A DNA stretch of 64,000 nucleotides from Dyadobacter pollutisoli (GCF_026625565.1 NZ_CP112998.1:2172501-2236500), one strand, 5' to 3'. Shown: positions 33,258-44,544, counted from the first letter of the stretch. The notes: generated from the letters alone by a model not told the origin. Translations and numbers: made by a program.

Positions 33258-36200
33258 TTACGGCCGTTTCAGTAAATCATCGATCGTGAAAATGATGCCA
33301 TTTTTCATGACCGATTTTACATTCCAGGCATCCCGGATCTGCACCAACGGGTCGCCGTCAACAATCACCAGATCGGCCAGCTTTCCTTTTTCCAATGATC
33401 CCAGATCTTTGCTCACACCCACGGCCTGCGCGGCCCAAAGCGTGGCCGATCGTAATGTTTCGAATGGACTGATGCCGCTATCCACCCAGGCTTGCAGCTC
33501 AGTATGCAGGCTCATGGCGTATGGAACAAAAGGGCTGTCGGTACCCGCAGTGACACGCGCACCGGAAGCCATTAAAGTTTTCGTAGTCTTCTGGATTTGA
33601 CCAAAATTGCTCATATAGCCCGGAAACATTTTTTCAATCATGGGGACATTAGCTTTGATCTCATTGATGAATTCAGTGCTATAAAAGGCTCTGAACTGCT
33701 TGTTTTCGTAGAAATCGGGATCTTTGGAAGCCATCGCGAAGTAGCCGCCCTGCAATGAAATCGTGGGAGTGATATTCATTTGAGATTTGAGCAAAAGCTC
33801 CTTCACATCCTGGTAGCTATGGTTCATGGCGGTAATTTTCGGAGAATACCCGCGTCGGCTCGTGCCACCGATATGCTCCACCGCATCCACACCATAGCGC
33901 ATAGCAGGGAATATTTCATGGGACGAAACCGGCAAACCGTGTGCATGGGCGAAGTTGGTAATGCGCTGCTGTAAAATATCAGGCATCCGTACATAGGTTT
34001 TGATCATATCATAACCCAGCCGCACCGACCTGTCGAGCTCCATATCCAGCTGGGAGGTAGAATAGATGCTATTGGCCAGCCCGTAGTAAATGCGGCTGCC
34101 ATCGGTAAGTCCGCCGGTGAAAAACTCGCGCGGACCTGTGAGCGTACCGGCATCCCACGATTCTTTCCGTTCCAATGCATCGAATGGATCGGCGCCGGTT
34201 TCGCGGAGAGAAGTAATGCCGTAAGACAGCCACAGTCGGCCTAGTTTTTCGCCCGTCATAGCGTGCTGGTGGGTATGCATTTCGAACAGTCCGGGGATAA
34301 TCGTTTTGTCGGATGCGTCAATGAGTTTTCCTGTCCTGCCGGCCTTGTGCGGTACAATTTCGCGGATGCGGTTACCTTCCACGATGATATCTACATTGGT
34401 ATGGTAGGCTTCATTTTTACCGTCAAAAACCTTTCCCGCATGGATCACCGTGATCTCTTTGGGTTGCTTGTAGTCCCATTTGAAATTCAGGGGAATGGTT
34501 TCTATTTTCCCGTCAGCCAGCGTGATTTGCTTAATGGTATCCGTCGCCATAAAGACGATCGTTTTTGAATCGGCCGTCCAGCTGGGTACTTCGGATAGCT
34601 CGTGCGTCAGCACTTTCGGCGCGCCCACAATGTTGCCGGTCGCGTCCACTGGAACGGTCCAGAGCAAACCGTCCTGCGTGTACGCAATGTATTTGCCGTC
34701 GGGTGACCAGGCGGGGCCGTTTTTGGCGCGCATACCTAGGGAGCGTTCGGGCATTGGCGACACGAAACGGTCGGGCTGCTTGTCCAGCGAAACGAGGATG
34801 AATTTGTTGATACCTTCCCGGTAGCGCGTCGAATAAACTTGTAATCCCGACAATGCAATGGTCTGGCCATCAGGCGACCAGCTGGGCTGGCTGGGTACAA
34901 AAAGCGATTCGTGTATCTTCTCAATTTTCCCGGTTTTTACTTCTACGGTTTGCAAAGTACCGCGCCCCCAGGTGTTTTTGGAATCGCCCATATAAAAGGC
35001 AATTTTGCTTCCATCAGGTGACCAATTCGGATAATTCAAATCGTAATCCAGTTTAACGAGCATGGTTTGCTTACCCGTTTTGATGTCGTGCAGCCAAAGG
35101 TTCATCGCGCCTGAGCGGTCGCTTAGGAAGGCTAGCTGCGTTCCGTCGGGCGACCAGGTTGGGTCGGCGTCCATGTAGGCGTCTTTGGTTAATGCTTTGG
35201 GAATTGGATTTCCTTTTTCCAAAAGCCAGATGTCTCCCAATGCTGAGAAAACGTACCTTTTTCCGTCTGGCGACACATTTAAGCCTTTGATACCCTTCAC
35301 AGATTTCGGTTTTCCTGCATTGAAATCGTAGGCTTTGCGTGCATATTTCGGCGTAACCACAGTAACCATTGCCTTGAACGGTACCAGCTCTTCATTTTTT
35401 TCGCCAACAGTCGAGATCTTGATCTTGCCGTCGGCGCTGTACATATATTCTTCTTCGTTCAACCAGCTGGTTCGGAAGGGGAACACATCTGAGATGCCCG
35501 CGCCCGTGGTCACGGTCAATGCAGTAGTAGTACCGGCTGCGATATCAAGATCCTGTAAACTGCTGAATGCGCCGGTGGAGAGGTTATAAAAAATGTGGGT
35601 ACCTGCCGGATTGAATGCGGGAGCGGCCAGTTTTCCTGCGCTTTTGATCGCCAGTTTCTCGCCATCCGAGCTCCAAATGTAAATACCCGGCGCACTCGTA
35701 CGCTCTGATATGAAGGTGATTTTTGAACCATCGGGTGAGAATGAGGGGCAGTAATCGTTGGCAGGATCTTTGGTGATTTGGGTCAATGCATGGGTGTGTA
35801 AATCCATTTTCCAGATATCATAATTGCCTGCCCGGTCGGACGAGAAGACAATGGATTTTCCGTCCGGCGACCATTCCGGTTCGCGCTCATCGAACACGCC
35901 TAATGTGATCTGCTTCAAGCCCGATCCGTCTTTATTGACCGACCAGATATGATAGTAACCGTCACGGAATGACTGAAAGGCAACTTTGCTGCCATCCGGC
36001 GACCAGCTGGGCTGGCGGTCGTCACCCATACCGTCTGTTAGTGCTTTGGCGTCGCCGCCAGCAATGGGAATGCTCCAAATAGTGCCCTGGATGTCAGCAG
36101 CAATGGTTGTTTTGTCGGGCGAGAGATCGAGCGCCATATTCGTGCCTTCCGTTAAAGCCACTTTAATGGAGTCAGCCGTCGTTGCGTAAGCTTTCGCATT

Positions 36201-36305
36201 TTTGGAATTGAAAAAAGAGACTAATAAAAGCAAACAAAAAACGCCCAAGGTAACACGGGGCGTTTTCAGTTGAGGTACTTCGGAGAATGGTGTAGGACGG
36301 ATCAT
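33258..36305 (-). CDS. exported amidohydrolase with N-terminal TolB-like beta-propeller (paralog 2)
   Basis: About 1015 aa. I take ATG 36305 rather than the in-frame GTG 36311. Signal peptide VTLGVFCLLLLVSFFNSKNAKA. Same architecture as its neighbours: repeated PSWSPDGSKVAFQSFRDG-type blades, then the amidohydrolase with MHTH (about 675), DMIKTYV Lys (about 769), SHEI, VEHIG, SRRGYSPK and GTDSP (about 920). It differs from paralog 3 by an extra insertion of about 20 residues before the GTDSP motif (NEIKANVPMIEKMFPGYM), which paralog 1 also has, so 1 and 2 may be the closer pair. 45 bp after paralog 1 and 32 bp before the M20 gene. Confidence 0.9.
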   Translation of the reverse strand: MIRPTPFSEVPQLKTPRVTLGVFCLLLLVSFFNSKNAKAYATTADSIKVALTEGTNMALDLSPDKTTIAADIQGTIWSIPIAGGDAKALTDGMGDDRQPSWSPDGSKVAFQSFRDGYYHIWSVNKDGSGLKQITLGVFDEREPEWSPDGKSIVFSSDRAGNYDIWKMDLHTHALTQITKDPANDYCPSFSPDGSKITFISERTSAPGIYIWSSDGEKLAIKSAGKLAAPAFNPAGTHIFYNLSTGAFSSLQDLDIAAGTTTALTVTTGAGISDVFPFRTSWLNEEEYMYSADGKIKISTVGEKNEELVPFKAMVTVVTPKYARKAYDFNAGKPKSVKGIKGLNVSPDGKRYVFSALGDIWLLEKGNPIPKALTKDAYMDADPTWSPDGTQLAFLSDRSGAMNLWLHDIKTGKQTMLVKLDYDLNYPNWSPDGSKIAFYMGDSKNTWGRGTLQTVEVKTGKIEKIHESLFVPSQPSWSPDGQTIALSGLQVYSTRYREGINKFILVSLDKQPDRFVSPMPERSLGMRAKNGPAWSPDGKYIAYTQDGLLWTVPVDATGNIVGAPKVLTHELSEVPSWTADSKTIVFMATDTIKQITLADGKIETIPLNFKWDYKQPKEITVIHAGKVFDGKNEAYHTNVDIIVEGNRIREIVPHKAGRTGKLIDASDKTIIPGLFEMHTHQHAMTGEKLGRLWLSYGITSLRETGADPFDALERKESWDAGTLTGPREFFTGGLTDGSRIYYGLANSIYSTSQLDMELDRSVRLGYDMIKTYVRMPDILQQRITNFAHAHGLPVSSHEIFPAMRYGVDAVEHIGGTSRRGYSPKITAMNHSYQDVKELLLKSQMNITPTISLQGGYFAMASKDPDFYENKQFRAFYSTEFINEIKANVPMIEKMFPGYMSNFGQIQKTTKTLMASGARVTAGTDSPFVPYAMSLHTELQAWVDSGISPFETLRSATLWAAQAVGVSKDLGSLEKGKLADLVIVDGDPLVQIRDAWNVKSVMKNGIIFTIDDLLKRP

Positions 36306-36356
36306 TAACACAATCTTTATGATGAAATAGAAGTGAAAATAGGAATGGGTAACAGC

Positions 36357-39300
36357 TTAATTTTTCTTCTTCAAAATGTCTTCAATCGCGAATACTTCAC
36401 CGTTTCGGATGACGGTTTCTACATTGAGAACGTCTTTGATATTCTTTAACGGGTCGCCGTCAACGATCACGATATCAGCCAGTTTTCCGTTTTCCAATGT
36501 GCCCAGGTCTTTGCTCACACCCAATGCTTCTGCGGCATATAATGTGGCCGATCGCAGGGTTTGGTATGGCGTAATACCACCGTCGACCCAGCTTTGCAGC
36601 TCAGCATGGTAGCTGATCCCCGGATGAATTATCGGGGAATCAGTGCCGGGCGTGACGTGCCCTCCGCGTTCTACCATGGTTTTGACCGTTTTCTGGATAT
36701 TTGAAAATGACGTTAAAAAAGCAGGATTGTTCTTGGCCCGCAATGCCGTTTGCGCCTTCATTTGCTCTACGACAACGGGCGTGTAAAATGCTGCGAATTG
36801 TTTGTGGTTAAAAAACTCCGGGTCTTTGTTAACGAGCATAGGCATTCCGCCTTGCAATGAGGCAGTTGGTGTAATGTTCATCCCCGATTTTATGAGCAGT
36901 TCGGTCACATCCTGATACGAATTGTTCATGGAGGTCAATTTGGGGGAATAGCCTCTGCGGCTCGTGGCGCCCATATGCTCCACCGCATCCACGCCGTAAC
37001 GCATCGCAGGATAAATCTCGTGGGAGGACACCGGGATGCCGATGGAGTGCGCGAAATTGGTAACGCGCTGCTGCATGATATCGGGCATGCGTACGTAGGT
37101 TTTGATCATGTCAAATCCCAGCCGCTTGGCTTTTTCCAGTTCCAGTTCAAGTTGGGCACCGGCCACATTTCCGACATTCATACCATAGTAAATACGGCTG
37201 CCGTCCAGGATACCACCGGTGTAAAAGTTACGCGGCCCCAATCTGCGTCCGCTCGCCCACGACTCCTTCCGCTCGATGACGTCATAAGGATCGCCGCCCG
37301 GTTCGCGAATGGTAGTGATGCCATAGCCCAGCCACAGCCGGCCAAGCGGCTCACCAGCAGCGGCAGACTGGTGTGTATGCATTTCAATAAGTCCCGGAAT
37401 GACGGTTTTGGAAGATGCATCGATCAGTTTTCCGGCCCTGCCCGCTTTGTGGGGCTCGATTTTTACGATCCTGTTCCCTTCAATGATCACGTCCACATTA
37501 GTCTGATAACCATCTGTTTTACCATTGAAAAGCTTGCCTGCGTGAATGACATATTGCGCGGTCGGCTGCTTTATTTTATAGCTGAGTTTCAATGGAATGG
37601 TTTCGGTAGCGCCGCTGAGCACCGATACTTTTTTTAAAACATCAGTCGCCATGAATACAATGCTTTTGGAATCGCCCGTCCAGCTGGGATTTTCGGCCAG
37701 CTCATTGGTAAGGCGGCGGGGTGCTGCAAGCAGGTCGCCTTTTTCGCTTACCGCCACCGTCCAGAGCACGCCGTCCATCGAGAATGCGAACTTGCTACCA
37801 TCCGGCGACCAGTACGGGCCATTTTTGCCGCGGGTCGAAAGCGTCCGTTCGTTAGCAGGAGTGATGTAACGATAGCTTTTGTCGGCCGTTGAAATAATTA
37901 AGAACTTGCTGACGCCTTCACGGTACCGGGTGGAGTAGGGCACCAGTGAGGACACTACCACATACTTGCCGTCTGGTGACCAACTGGGTTGCGAACCGTC
38001 GAAAATGGGTTCATATAAGGTGTTCGATTTGCCGGAAGCAATGTCGATTGTTTTCAATGCATAACGTCCGAAAACCGAGGCGTCTTTTTGGTAATAAGCG
38101 ATTTGCTTGCCGTCGGCAGACCAGGACGGCATCGTAATGGGCTCTGGCGCGTCGAGGAGCAATGTTTCTTTCCCCGAAACCATATCCCGGGTATACAGGT
38201 CCATGTTACCTTTTCGATCGCTGAGGTAGGCGAGCTGCTTGCTGTCGGCAGACCAGGAAGGGTCAATTTCTATAAAATCATCATTGGAAATTGGGGTGGG
38301 TATCTCGCTTCCTTTCTTCAAAATGTACATATCGCCCAGGGCCGTAAATGCAATGTTTTTACCGTCGGGCGAAACCACTGGCCCTCGGATACCTTTGACG
38401 GCCTGGTCAGTTTTTGCATTGAAATCGTAGGTTTTGGTCTTGTAAGGTGTTCGTCCCAAAGTCATTTGAACCTGAAATGGAACAGCAGAGCCTTGTTTTT
38501 CACCCAGCTTTTTCCTGATGATCTTACCGTCGGTCGTGTACAAGTATTCGGTATCGGACAGCCAGAATGCTTTAAATGGAAACACATCTTCCCCAGGTTC
38601 GGACAGGGTTACCCATTCGCCGCCGCCCAGCATTGCCATGTCCAGCACGGTTTTACCATCGATAAAATTGTTGAAAATGATCTTCGGCTGGCTGGGATGC
38701 CACATGGGCGCGCCGAGTTTTCCGGTAGTGGTCAGGAAAAGCTTTTCATCGCCAGCGGTTTCATCATCTGCAACTTCTTTGATGTAAATCCCTGGGGCCG
38801 ACGTGCGTTCCGAAACGTAACTGATCCTGGTACCGTCCGGGGAGAATGCAGGGAAATAATCATTGCCCGGGTCCTTGGTCAGTTGTGTCAGTTTGCCATT
38901 TTCAGTTTCGAGCTGCCAAATGTCGTAGTTACCGCTGCGATCAGAGGAAAAAAGTAGTTTTTTGCCATCGGGCGACCAGGAAGGCTCGCGGTCATCGAAT
39001 GTGCCGAATGTCAGCTGTACCGGCGTACCGCCTTTTTTATCCACCGAATAAATATGAAAGTTACCGTCCCAGAACGCCTGAAAAGTGATTTTTGAACCGT
39101 CCACAGACCATACCGGCTGGCGGCAATCGCCGAACTCATCAGTGATTGCTTTGGCCACCCCACCATTTACAGGAACAGTGAAAATAGTGCCCTGCAAATC
39201 CATCGCAATGGTTTTCTTGTCCGGTGAGAGTGCAATGGCCAGGTTGGTACCTTCTGTGAGGGTTACTTTCACAGAGTCGGCATTACCAATGATCGCACCG

Positions 39301-39377
39301 GCCTGCACATTCAATGCAGCCAAGCCAAAACTTGCCAGGAACAGGAGCGATATTTTGTGGTTTTGAAAAAAAGTCAT
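36357..39377 (-). CDS. exported amidohydrolase with N-terminal TolB-like beta-propeller (paralog 1)
   Basis: 1006 aa with signal peptide LLFLASFGLAALNVQAG. N-terminal propeller blades (PSWSPDGKKLLFSSDRSGN and similar) precede an amidohydrolase with MHTH (about 666), DMIKTYV Lys (about 758), SHEI, VEHMG, SRRGYSPK and GTDSP (about 910); the metal centre looks complete. It is the first enzyme gene after susC-susD (38 bp gap), which fixes the whole run as one nutrient-uptake operon. The three paralogs probably differ in substrate preference. In this family the propeller may act as a lid or binding platform; that is inference. Confidence 0.9.
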   Translation of the reverse strand: MTFFQNHKISLLFLASFGLAALNVQAGAIIGNADSVKVTLTEGTNLAIALSPDKKTIAMDLQGTIFTVPVNGGVAKAITDEFGDCRQPVWSVDGSKITFQAFWDGNFHIYSVDKKGGTPVQLTFGTFDDREPSWSPDGKKLLFSSDRSGNYDIWQLETENGKLTQLTKDPGNDYFPAFSPDGTRISYVSERTSAPGIYIKEVADDETAGDEKLFLTTTGKLGAPMWHPSQPKIIFNNFIDGKTVLDMAMLGGGEWVTLSEPGEDVFPFKAFWLSDTEYLYTTDGKIIRKKLGEKQGSAVPFQVQMTLGRTPYKTKTYDFNAKTDQAVKGIRGPVVSPDGKNIAFTALGDMYILKKGSEIPTPISNDDFIEIDPSWSADSKQLAYLSDRKGNMDLYTRDMVSGKETLLLDAPEPITMPSWSADGKQIAYYQKDASVFGRYALKTIDIASGKSNTLYEPIFDGSQPSWSPDGKYVVVSSLVPYSTRYREGVSKFLIISTADKSYRYITPANERTLSTRGKNGPYWSPDGSKFAFSMDGVLWTVAVSEKGDLLAAPRRLTNELAENPSWTGDSKSIVFMATDVLKKVSVLSGATETIPLKLSYKIKQPTAQYVIHAGKLFNGKTDGYQTNVDVIIEGNRIVKIEPHKAGRAGKLIDASSKTVIPGLIEMHTHQSAAAGEPLGRLWLGYGITTIREPGGDPYDVIERKESWASGRRLGPRNFYTGGILDGSRIYYGMNVGNVAGAQLELELEKAKRLGFDMIKTYVRMPDIMQQRVTNFAHSIGIPVSSHEIYPAMRYGVDAVEHMGATSRRGYSPKLTSMNNSYQDVTELLIKSGMNITPTASLQGGMPMLVNKDPEFFNHKQFAAFYTPVVVEQMKAQTALRAKNNPAFLTSFSNIQKTVKTMVERGGHVTPGTDSPIIHPGISYHAELQSWVDGGITPYQTLRSATLYAAEALGVSKDLGTLENGKLADIVIVDGDPLKNIKDVLNVETVIRNGEVFAIEDILKKKN

Positions 39378-39415
39378 CCGGCAGTCGATGGTTTAGGAGA
39401 TTTTCAAAAGGGGTA

Positions 39416-40876
39416 TTACAGGTTTACGGGCGTTTTTACAAATACTCCCGGAACCGGCTTGGGTGCACTGGTATTGGAATTGACTTCTGCTTCACTGTAA
39501 ATCATGCGCTCGGGCAGCACGCTGCCTGCGCTCGGAGGTAACTGTACCGCCACTGCTTCTTTGCGGGTACGTCTCAAATCATTGAAACCCAGTATTTGTC
39601 CATTGAATGTGATATATCTTTCCATCAAAATTTCCCGTAGTAAAGCTTGTTCAGGAGCTTCACCATCTTTGTTGAGCATTCCGCCCGGTGCAATGTCGGC
39701 GGCGGTGTAGGGTTCGTAGAGATAGGCGTAAGTGCCCGTTTTGTAAGTTGGATCGAGATCCCCGCCGGTGTTGAGATAGGCACGGTACGCATTCAGTTTT
39801 TCGAGCCCGGCAGTGACACCTTCGCTGCGCAAACCTGCTTCCGCCAGCGTCAGCATGTTTTCGGAATAGGTAACCAGCGGATAGGAGGTCGATTGGCCGA
39901 AAAGGCCGCGCGAAACGGCTGTACTGTTGGTATTTGGCGATACCGGAATGGCGGTACCAGTCGCGCTTACCGTAATGAAATGATAGTTGTAGCGCGCCGT
40001 TTCATTGGTTTTTGCATTGCCACGATAGGTGGGGCTAGCCGGGTTCAGCAGTTTTGGAGCCAGCGCAAGCGATGAGTTGACATCACCCACACGACTTCTT
40101 GCGATGAATGCATACATCAGGTTTTCGTTCACATTGAGGGTAGTACCATGGGTCACTACCCACGATCTGGCCGCGGAGGTAATGCCTTTTCCGGCAGCAG
40201 CATAGGCAAGGTCGTACTCTTTGGTTTCCATGTAAAACCTCGATTTTAGCGTGTAGGCTGCCTCTTTCCATTTGCCGGCGTCGCCCTGAAAGAATATGTC
40301 GGCCACGCCGGGGGAAGTACCAATCCCTGATTCAAGATCAGCGATTGCTTCGTCGAGCAGGGCTTGTAATTTGCCGTAAACGGTCGCTTGTGGTTCAAAA
40401 GCGGGGTTTGGGAACTTGGTAATGTCGGATGCTTCCGAAAACGGAATGTCTCCCCAACAAGCTGCGGCGGTACCCAGTGCATTGGCGCGCAATATTTTCG
40501 CAATTCCCTGAACCAGACGGTTATTGGTCGCTTCCGATTTGCTGATCACCAGCTTGGTTTGCTCAGCTACGCCCTGGTACACAAACTGCCACACGTCATT
40601 GAAAGATGCGCCAGTCACATTGTAGCTGTAAATGTCCTTGTACTGTCTGTCGGTACCGGTAAAGTATCCCGACCACATGGCCGCAACCCGGGCCAGGTGG
40701 CCTTCCTGGACGGACACATTTCCCAGTTCGGCGCCGGTCAGAATGAGTGACGCGGAGGCATCCGTCGGGTTATTGAGGTCGGTATTCATATTGTCGACCA
40801 GTGATTCGCAGGATACGAGTCCGGCGACTACGATCAGGCTTACCAGTCTTGTGAATGTCCTTCTTTTCGTTTTCAT
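39416..40876 (-). CDS. SusD-like outer-membrane lipoprotein of the peptide locus
   Basis: 486 aa. Type II signal peptide ends LVSC with lipidated Cys23, followed by ESLVDN. The sequence fits the shorter SusD-like group often paired with SusC proteins that do not take glycans: LNNPTDASASLILTGAELGNV near the N-terminus, helical TPR-like part (GIAKILRANALGTAAACWGDIPFSEA), and YPLVTYSENMLTLAEA plus QALLREILMERYITFNGQILGFNDLRRT near the C-terminus. It follows susC by 49 bp. It should hold the ligand over the SusC pore; the downstream peptidases suggest oligopeptides. Confidence 0.93.
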   Translation of the reverse strand: MKTKRRTFTRLVSLIVVAGLVSCESLVDNMNTDLNNPTDASASLILTGAELGNVSVQEGHLARVAAMWSGYFTGTDRQYKDIYSYNVTGASFNDVWQFVYQGVAEQTKLVISKSEATNNRLVQGIAKILRANALGTAAACWGDIPFSEASDITKFPNPAFEPQATVYGKLQALLDEAIADLESGIGTSPGVADIFFQGDAGKWKEAAYTLKSRFYMETKEYDLAYAAAGKGITSAARSWVVTHGTTLNVNENLMYAFIARSRVGDVNSSLALAPKLLNPASPTYRGNAKTNETARYNYHFITVSATGTAIPVSPNTNSTAVSRGLFGQSTSYPLVTYSENMLTLAEAGLRSEGVTAGLEKLNAYRAYLNTGGDLDPTYKTGTYAYLYEPYTAADIAPGGMLNKDGEAPEQALLREILMERYITFNGQILGFNDLRRTRKEAVAVQLPPSAGSVLPERMIYSEAEVNSNTSAPKPVPGVFVKTPVNL

Positions 40877-40925
40877 ATCTTTTGAGAATGAGATTTCTTG
40901 GATGGATGCTGTGATGCAGGAATAC

Positions 40926-43900
40926 CTAGTAATTTACTTTCAGTGTAAACAGGAATGAGCGGGTGCCCGGCGTGTTAAAATAGTCCATGTTGCGTCCCGC
41001 CGGTCCGCCCGACATATTGGTGTCGGGATCAATGCCGACTACTTTTGTCCAGAGGAAAAGATTACGCCCCGTTACAGAAAATTCGATCGCCTGCAATTTG
41101 GTCGCCTTCCTGAACGCATCGGTGTCCAGGCGGTAAGAAAGGGACAGCTGACGAAGGCGCGTCCAGCTGCCATCTTCCACGAATTGTTGTTTCAATGAAC
41201 CAAAGCCACTTCCTAATGTAGTATACCAGCTTTCATCGAGCAGTACCGGGCCAGCACCGAAATCTTTCATGTTACCACGAACTGTCGTGCCTGCCGCAAT
41301 GGTTTTGCCGGCGTAGTTTTTGGTATCTGCCGTCAACGTAACCTCATTACCAGTGTCAGCATGCGTACCGAAATTGTACATAATACCTCTCGTGCCGCTG
41401 AAATAGTCGCCGCCCTGCGAAGTTTCAAACAATACGTCCAGACTGAATTTCTTATAAGAAAAACTGGTTCCGAAACCACCGATCCAGTCCGGGTTTGGAT
41501 TGCCTACTACCCCTGTTACCGGATCGGCGACTGGAAATCCATTGGCATCCAATGTGATAGAGCCGTCTTCCTTAGTCAAATAGCGGCTGCTCCAGAACAC
41601 GCCGGTGGGCTGTCCTACCACCGCGCGGGCGTCCAGGAAGTTTTCGATACCGCCCACCAGGTAAAGCGATTGGGTGCCGGCCAGGTCAAGGACTTTGCTT
41701 CGGTTGCGTGTGAAATTGCCGCGTACCGCCCAGTTGAAGCTTCCTTTTTTTGATCACTTCGTAGCTCAGATCCATTTCAAAACCTTTGTTTTGAAGTTCG
41801 GCTGCATTGGTATACTTGGTTGCAAAACCGGTGCTGGGCGCAAGTGTCACCGGTACCAGCACATCTTTCACTTTGTTGTTATAATACGTCAGTCCCAGTT
41901 TCAAACGGTTTTGGATCAACCGCATATCAAGACCAATCTCATACTCTGCTTTTCGTTCTGGTTTCAGGTACTGGTCGCCCATAGAGCTTCCCTGGCTGTA
42001 TGCCCCGTTGCCAAACTGCGAACCTACGAGGTTGTCGCCCCACGGATTGGCACTGAAAGTAGTGGAAGAAAAAATCGTATTGGAGCGGTAAGGCAGAGGC
42101 TGTACACCCACGACGCCATAGGAGGCACGCAATTTGGCAAAATTGATGCCCGGCGCACTTTCCATGAATTTGAGTTTAGTAAAAATCCAGGCCAAGTCGG
42201 CAGATGGATAGTAGAATGTTTTGTCCGACAGTGCACCAAACGAAGACGCGGATTCAGCGGCTCCGGAAAGGTTCAGGAACAATGCGTCGTATGCCGAAAA
42301 GCTGGCCGTAGCATAGGCACGAACGGTACGGACCTCCGTTTTCAGGTTGACAGGCGTGCGGTTCAATGCAGTGGCGTTGGCAAAGTTGGCGGGGGCGTCG
42401 GCAACGAGGAAGTTGTTGATCGTGACACCCATGTTGTTGTATTTTCGGTTATTGAGGTTGACACCCACCACGTATGTTGAAGCGAAATTGGGGCCGAAAT
42501 CTTTGGTAGCACGTGCCAGCAGATCGGCATTCACCTGCGTTTCTTTGGTAACCTGCTCTTTGTATTGGCCGGTTCCTGCGCCGGTAATGTCATTAACCGG
42601 GAAATAATTGATCTGCTCATCGGAATAGGTATCCAGTCCGGCGCGTGCGATAATATCGAGCCACGACGCTGGTTTGATCCCCAACTCGGCGCTGTTCATG
42701 AAACGGTCAACGTCAGTCGTGTTTTGTTGTTCGTAAAGAGCCCAGAGGGAGTTGTTGTTCGCCGGGTTGATCACTGCCCCGAGGTAGCTGCGGTAACCTC
42801 TTTGTCTGTTCAGGATCGGAGAAGCGGTGGGGCTGGTATAGTAACTTCCTTTGTAATCCGAAATGTCAAAATCCGCTGGGTTGCGAAGCAAACCTACTGT
42901 GGCTCCCGAGAGGTTATTACCCCGCTGGATCCTGTCCGAAAAGCTTTTGGTATAGGCAGCCGTAGCCGACATTCTTACGATTTCGTTGAATTTACGTTCA
43001 ACATTCAGGCGTATTGTTGTACGGTTGTAAGTACTGTTGCCACGCTGCACACCTTTCTGACGAATATCTCCAACGCTGAAAAAATAGGTCGTTTTCTGAT
43101 CGCCGCCACTCAGGCTCAAAGCATTGTCGATAAAGTAACCATTGCGAAAAACCTGGTCGTAGTTGGAGTCGTTGTAAACCTCCTTCGAATTCTTTTTAAT
43201 GATCGGATAGTATTTGGTGCCGTCCTGTGCTTCGAAAAAAGCTCCGGCTGTATTTACCTCGTCGGCGCCACCAGCCCTTGATTCAATTTTGTCACCCCAG
43301 GCATTGGCCCCATTGGGATTGTACAGCCCGGCGGAACCCTGCCCGAACTTGCCCTGAAACGGATGAAAGCGGTTGATCTGATCAACGGAATACGTGGAGC
43401 TGAATGCGATATTCATTTTGTTGCTGTCGGCGCCTCTTTTGGTGGTGATCAGTATCACACCATTGGCGGCGCGTGAGCCCCATAGTGCCGCCGCGGATGC
43501 TCCCTTCAGTATTTGCATGGAAGCAATGTCATTGGGATTAATGTCGTTCAAACGTGACTGAGGTACCACGCCGCCCGAAGTGCCGCCTTCGGTGGTGTTG
43601 CTGATCGGGATTCCGTCCACGACGATGAGCGGTTGTGTATTTCCGGTCAGTGTGTTCTGGCCCCGGATTTGGATAAATGCCGCTGCACCGGGATCACCGG
43701 CTGCTCTGGAAATCTGCACACCGGCAGCTTTGCCGGCCAGGGCGTTGATCACACTCGTTTCTCCCGATTTGGCAAGCGCTTCACCCGCGACTTTACTGCT
43801 TGTTGACCCCAGCCGATCAGCTGCTTCTTTAAAGCCGAGCGCGGTTACCACGACTTCGGACAACGCCTGCACATTTTCACCCAGCACTACATCCAGCACC

Positions 43901-44544
43901 GATTTATTGGCGATCGGAACCTCCTGCGTGACGTAGCCAATGTATGAAAACACCAGTATCCCCTCGGTCGTGGGGACATCGATTTTGTAAGCCCCGTCCA
44001 CATCGCTTACTGTCCCGATATTGGCGCCTTTTAAAAGAATGTTGACGCCCGGAATACCGTTTCCGTTGGCTTTATCGGTCACTTTTCCAGTGATCCCAAA
44101 TGCCTTGGTATCGTACTCAGAGCTGGAATCTACTTTGAGCATGGAGACGGAGGGACCGCCCGTATTTTTCGCCTGATTTTTGCCCGACGTACTATCGTCT
44201 TTGAACAAAACATAAAAGCCTTCCCGCGACTTCCTGTACTGGATTTTCGAATCCCTTAACACAATATCAAGCATGCTTTCGATCGTCGCATCCCTGCCTC
44301 CGGCTGTCATTAGTTTTGTATTGATCACGATGTCCTCAACAAGGCCCGTTTGGTAGGCGATAGATACATTGTACTTGCCCTCAAGTTCTTTCAATCCGTC
44401 TTTGAGCTGAATGTACTGGGGTTTCTGTGACTCGTGGGTTTGCCGGTCGCGGATCAGATAGGATACCATTTGACCTTGCACCGGGGCTAAAATGCCAGTG
44501 AGCCAGGGAAGCGTGTACAAGAAAATCCTGGAAATGTTTTTCAT
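40926..44544 (-). pseudogene. SusC-family TonB-dependent transducer/transporter with a one-base frameshift
   Basis: Two overlapping frames make one SusC. From ATG 44544: signal peptide, STN domain (about residues 42-115; LKDGLKELEGKYNVSIAYQ...), carboxypeptidase-like domain (GKVTDKANGNGIPGVNILLKG), plug and most of the barrel. After YEVIKK the frame is lost at a run of seven A (T at 41745-41751) and stops about 30 codons later. The other frame continues in register (GSFNWAVRGNFTRN...) to the last strand (SFLFTLKVNY). Removing one A restores a 1205-residue protein; the total, 3619 bp, is one base over a multiple of three. Sequencing error, true mutation and phase variation are all possible. 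The STN domain fits signalling to the FecR at 44755. Confidence 0.88.

Noticed and set aside
37178..38957. Several long plus-strand frames opposite the amidohydrolase genes
   Set aside because: They are codon-bias shadows of the minus-strand enzymes; the same shadows recur opposite each paralog.
41674..42480. A 268-codon plus-strand frame inside the frameshifted susC
   Set aside because: It is antisense to conserved SusC barrel coding and has no recognisable protein features.
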